In this document: piece after piece, positions 61,559 to 64,000 of the stretch
Position numbering within the stretch: the stretch's first letter is position 1
Layout of the letters: each line of letters opens with the position of its first letter
Origin: Voacanga thouarsii
Lineage: Eukaryota; Streptophyta; Magnoliopsida; Gentianales; Apocynaceae
Assembly (NCBI GenBank): GCA_026120185.1
Contig: JANUWF010001783.1
Span: 3,379,001-3,443,000 of the forward strand
Direction of reading: 5' to 3'
Length of the DNA: 64,000 bases
The notes under the pieces: model-generated
Database searches by the model: none
The model's input: the letters and a program-made list of their open reading frames with translations, nothing else
Told to the model about the DNA's origin: nothing
Position numbers and translations under genes: made by a program

Positions 61559-63364
61559 TGAAAGGTTAATATGGCAAAAATGATTAAACTAAAAGTATGC
61601 TTACTGAATAAAAAAAATACAGAGCATCGCATGGAAGCTGTTTACCTTTATGTTTGAATGACCTTGTTGGCACTGAAGAAGGTGTCTGGACCACTTCTTA
61701 CTGAATGCTTGAAGCCACTGGTTCTCCAAACACCTCCGATTGCACTCTTGCAAGCCGTCTACTTCTTCTCATTCATGCAAAGTTTTTGAACTTTCGGAAT
61801 ATGGCCACTGTTTCTCCCAAAGCCGATGAAAGCTAAAAATTTTGGATCGTTCAAATGGTCTTGGTTCTATTTCTTCTTTCAAAAAAAAAAAATTGCTAGA
61901 GAGAGACAAAGTGGGTGAAAATAAAAACCATTTCCTTTTTGTTATCAGTTCACGCCAAACAATGTGGGATCCATCCCGTGTTGTTTTTTGTTTTATTTTA
62001 TTTTATTTTATCATTGGTCTCATTCATTAGGTCAGATAAAATTATTTACTCTTGGACTTGAACACCCATAAATAATAAGCCTCAATTATTTATTTTCTGG
62101 GCTTTATAAAACAACCCAATAAATAATTAACAAACCCAAATAGACCAATATAAAATATCAAGCATTTTATCTAGTTTATATCTAGGTAAATTTTTTAATT
62201 ATTCAATTTGGGCCTTGGGCCCTGAATAATTAATTAACTAATTAAATTAGATAAAATATATACTCTCTTGTGCCTTTTATTTTATTCTAGTCCAATAATA
62301 AATTAAATTAGTTAAGTAAAATAAAATAAAATCTATAATTATCATGACCAATTCCTTAATCCAAATTTGTCAGGACTTAAGGGGCTATTCCAGGGACCAA
62401 AAGACACATCGCATTGGCTACTAAAATGACAAAAATACCCATACTATATAAATAGTTGTTTTTTGCATTTTAAATATTTCTTAATATCACCATAAGGAAA
62501 TATTGACCCCAATGATAGTGCTGCGTTAGCAAAGCTTCCGACCTACAGATGTAATGACTAAAATGCCTCTCTTCGCATCACTGTACATTTAGAGAGAATG
62601 AGTGTACTAACACCTCTCTAAAAGACATCTACCATCCTTAGACCTTTAGTCCAATGATTCACGACTTCTGGAATATTTTCACTTTCTAAGGGAGCTACCC
62701 TAAATCAAATATGCAAGTCATGTTCCCCAGGGCCTTGGATATTTTGATCATTTGAACAGTCATAAGGGGCGATATAGCGTATAAGCTATCTTATGCAAGT
62801 CTATCTTAATTAACTAGTTACATATACCCAACATACAAATATATCAGCTCTACGAAAGAACTTCAACTATAGCATATCAAAGTACATACTTCTAGCTTCA
62901 TCAGACCACCAACTCATACTTAAGCGATAAAGTATTAGTCCACGTTGTAGCAATAATAGTCTGAATTTTTTCTAAATAGTAGTTTTAGAAACCACTATTA
63001 CAGGTTATGTTCTATGTATTCAAAATATGCTCATACTATGAAATGAGTAGACTACTCACTGGCTAAAGATAAGCCATTCCCCATTTAAAATTCATAACAT
63101 AATAATCTAAACATGATGAGATTCTCATTCTCATCAATTGGTTAAAAACAAACGTTTATGTATTAAGTAACTCATAATCCATACCTTACTATGAAAGACC
63201 ATCATTCACATGGATCACTTACTTAAACACAATGGGTCCTTATCAAACACAAATCATGCACAAATAAAATGCAAATTCACAAATAAATTTTGAGAATAAA
63301 TTCTTTTATTAATAAATTTGATAATTACATCAAAAACCTAGTTTAGAGGGTATACATTCCAACA
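61559..63364 (-). repeat. Copia-3 5' LTR
   Basis: It is 1806 bp, starting TGAAAGGTTAATATGGC and ending ACATTCCAACA on the + strand. It is uninterrupted and shows the empty site for the solo LTR at 43522. The small frames at 61411-61632 and 61842-62030 are LTR sequence. Confidence 0.92.
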
Positions 63365-64000
63365 AGATACGAGCACACCTGATGATGATCTTTTCTATGC
63401 CGGAGATAACTTGCGAGTTGATAAATGGGTCGGAAGCAAATTGGGAGTTGCACCATAAAATGAATTTTTAGGATACAAAACAAGCCGTTTATGCCATAAG
63501 ATTATAGAACGTGAGGAAAGGATGCCAGTTCACTATAATCAAGAGTAAGAGCGCAATTTGGACTGCCTCTTACAGGAACAGCATCGAGTAAAATTCATGT
63601 GCATAGTACATAAGAATCATTAAGAAAACTGGCAGTGCAAGATGCGAAATATCGGTTTAGAATGGCTAGTACATATATCTGCAGAGAGTTATAAACAACA
63701 ATAATAGGAACTTGTCCCATAAGTTTATTACACAACACATACTATATCTCATTAGAGATGACCCCGAGACACGTGTTAGCACTATATTAGGGGTGGTTCA
63801 CAAGCAGTTCCAAGCTGGATGTTCTTATCGAAATGGGTGGTATGCTCGAAAAGCCACTATTGAGTTGCCATATGACAGATGGTCTGACACTTTCAGAGTA
63901 CTGCCTAACTACATGTTAGCATTGCAAGATTCAAACCCCGGCACAATAGTACATTGGAAACACCACGACACCAGTGCTAGAGATACTAACATATTTCAAT
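63365..64000 (+). pseudogene. MULE-2 transposase, continuation (runs off the window)
   Basis: After Copia-3 the reading resumes with STPDDDLFYAG, then the MuDR N-terminal domain (DKQAVYAI near 63480; CKMRN near 63640). It goes on to the start of the MULE core: SHKFITQHILYLIRDDPETR, VSTILGVVHKQFQAGCSYRN and LPNYMLALQDSNPG (63715-63930). Frameshifts and stops are present before 63715, but the last 280 bp are open to the window end. The catalytic DDE part and any right terminus lie outside. Confidence 0.82.

Larger units (their letters stand above)
43325..63364 (-). mobile_element. Copia-3: 20-kb nested Ty1/Copia element
   Basis: This minus-strand element has its 5' LTR at 61559-63364 and 3' LTR at 43325-46612 (split by a solo LTR). 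It has an initiator Met-tRNA primer site, gag, protease, integrase, RT and RNase H, and a polypurine tract. The target duplication is AGGTA (43320-43324) and AGATA (63365-63369), one transition apart. Copia-4 lies inside its RT. Without the two insertions it is about 9.3 kb. The integrase-before-RT order and 1.8-kb LTRs fit a Tork/Angela-like Copia lineage (tentative). Confidence 0.92.

Overview
The window looks like nuclear DNA of a flowering plant, probably a eudicot with a large, repeat-rich genome. The evidence is AT-rich sequence, plant-type LTR retrotransposons primed by Asp-tRNA or initiator Met-tRNA, a CACTA transposon, a hAT, two Mutator-like transposases and a plant mobile domain (PMD) gene. 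I see no intact host gene, no rRNA or tRNA gene and no CRISPR array. Every recognisable coding stretch belongs to a transposable element and is broken by stops, frameshifts or insertions.

Layout. 1-2217: unassigned AT-rich flank. 2218-7584: LARD-1, a large non-autonomous Ty3-type LTR element (+ strand) whose 3' LTR is cut by Copia-1. 7585-17655: Copia-1 (minus strand; one LTR plus the RNase H, RT and integrase end of pol). Its LTR carries LARD-2 (8000-14053), a complete non-autonomous element with TSD TATGT. 17656-19980: degenerate hAT transposase, abutting the Copia-1 integrase. 19985-22722: degenerate Mutator-like transposase (MULE-1). 22723-27487: remains of a probable minus-strand chromovirus, holding a 3.08-kb solo LTR (23460-26541, TSD ATTTT). 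27488-34789: a 7.3-kb CACTA element (TSD AGG) without recognisable transposase. It holds symmetrical tandem arrays of about 54-bp and 152-bp units and a solo Copia-2 LTR (32374-33821, TSD AAAAT).

35300 to the right edge: MULE-2, a Mutator-like region carrying a PMD pseudogene (37770-40170), a 160-bp hairpin, clusters of GGACGCA/TGCGTCC motifs and a second MULE transposase (from 40970). That transposase is split by a second Copia-2 LTR (41378-42823) and by a 20-kb insertion, Copia-3 (43325-63364; target repeat AGGTA/AGATA), and resumes at 63365-64000. Copia-3 contains a related element, Copia-4 (47880-57137), inside its RT, and a solo LARD-2-type LTR (43522-45021, TSD AAGCC) inside its 3' LTR.

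The order of insertion can be read from the nesting: LARD-1, then Copia-1, then LARD-2; MULE-2, then Copia-3, then Copia-4 and the LARD-2-type LTR. Many ruined sites are C-to-T or G-to-A changes, which fits long-term cytosine methylation and decay. The most unusual region is the MULE-2/PMD segment with its hairpin and repeated GGACGCA motifs; next are the symmetrical arrays of the CACTA element and a long, nearly open frame in LARD-2. All assignments were made by eye; percent identities and insertion dates were not computed.
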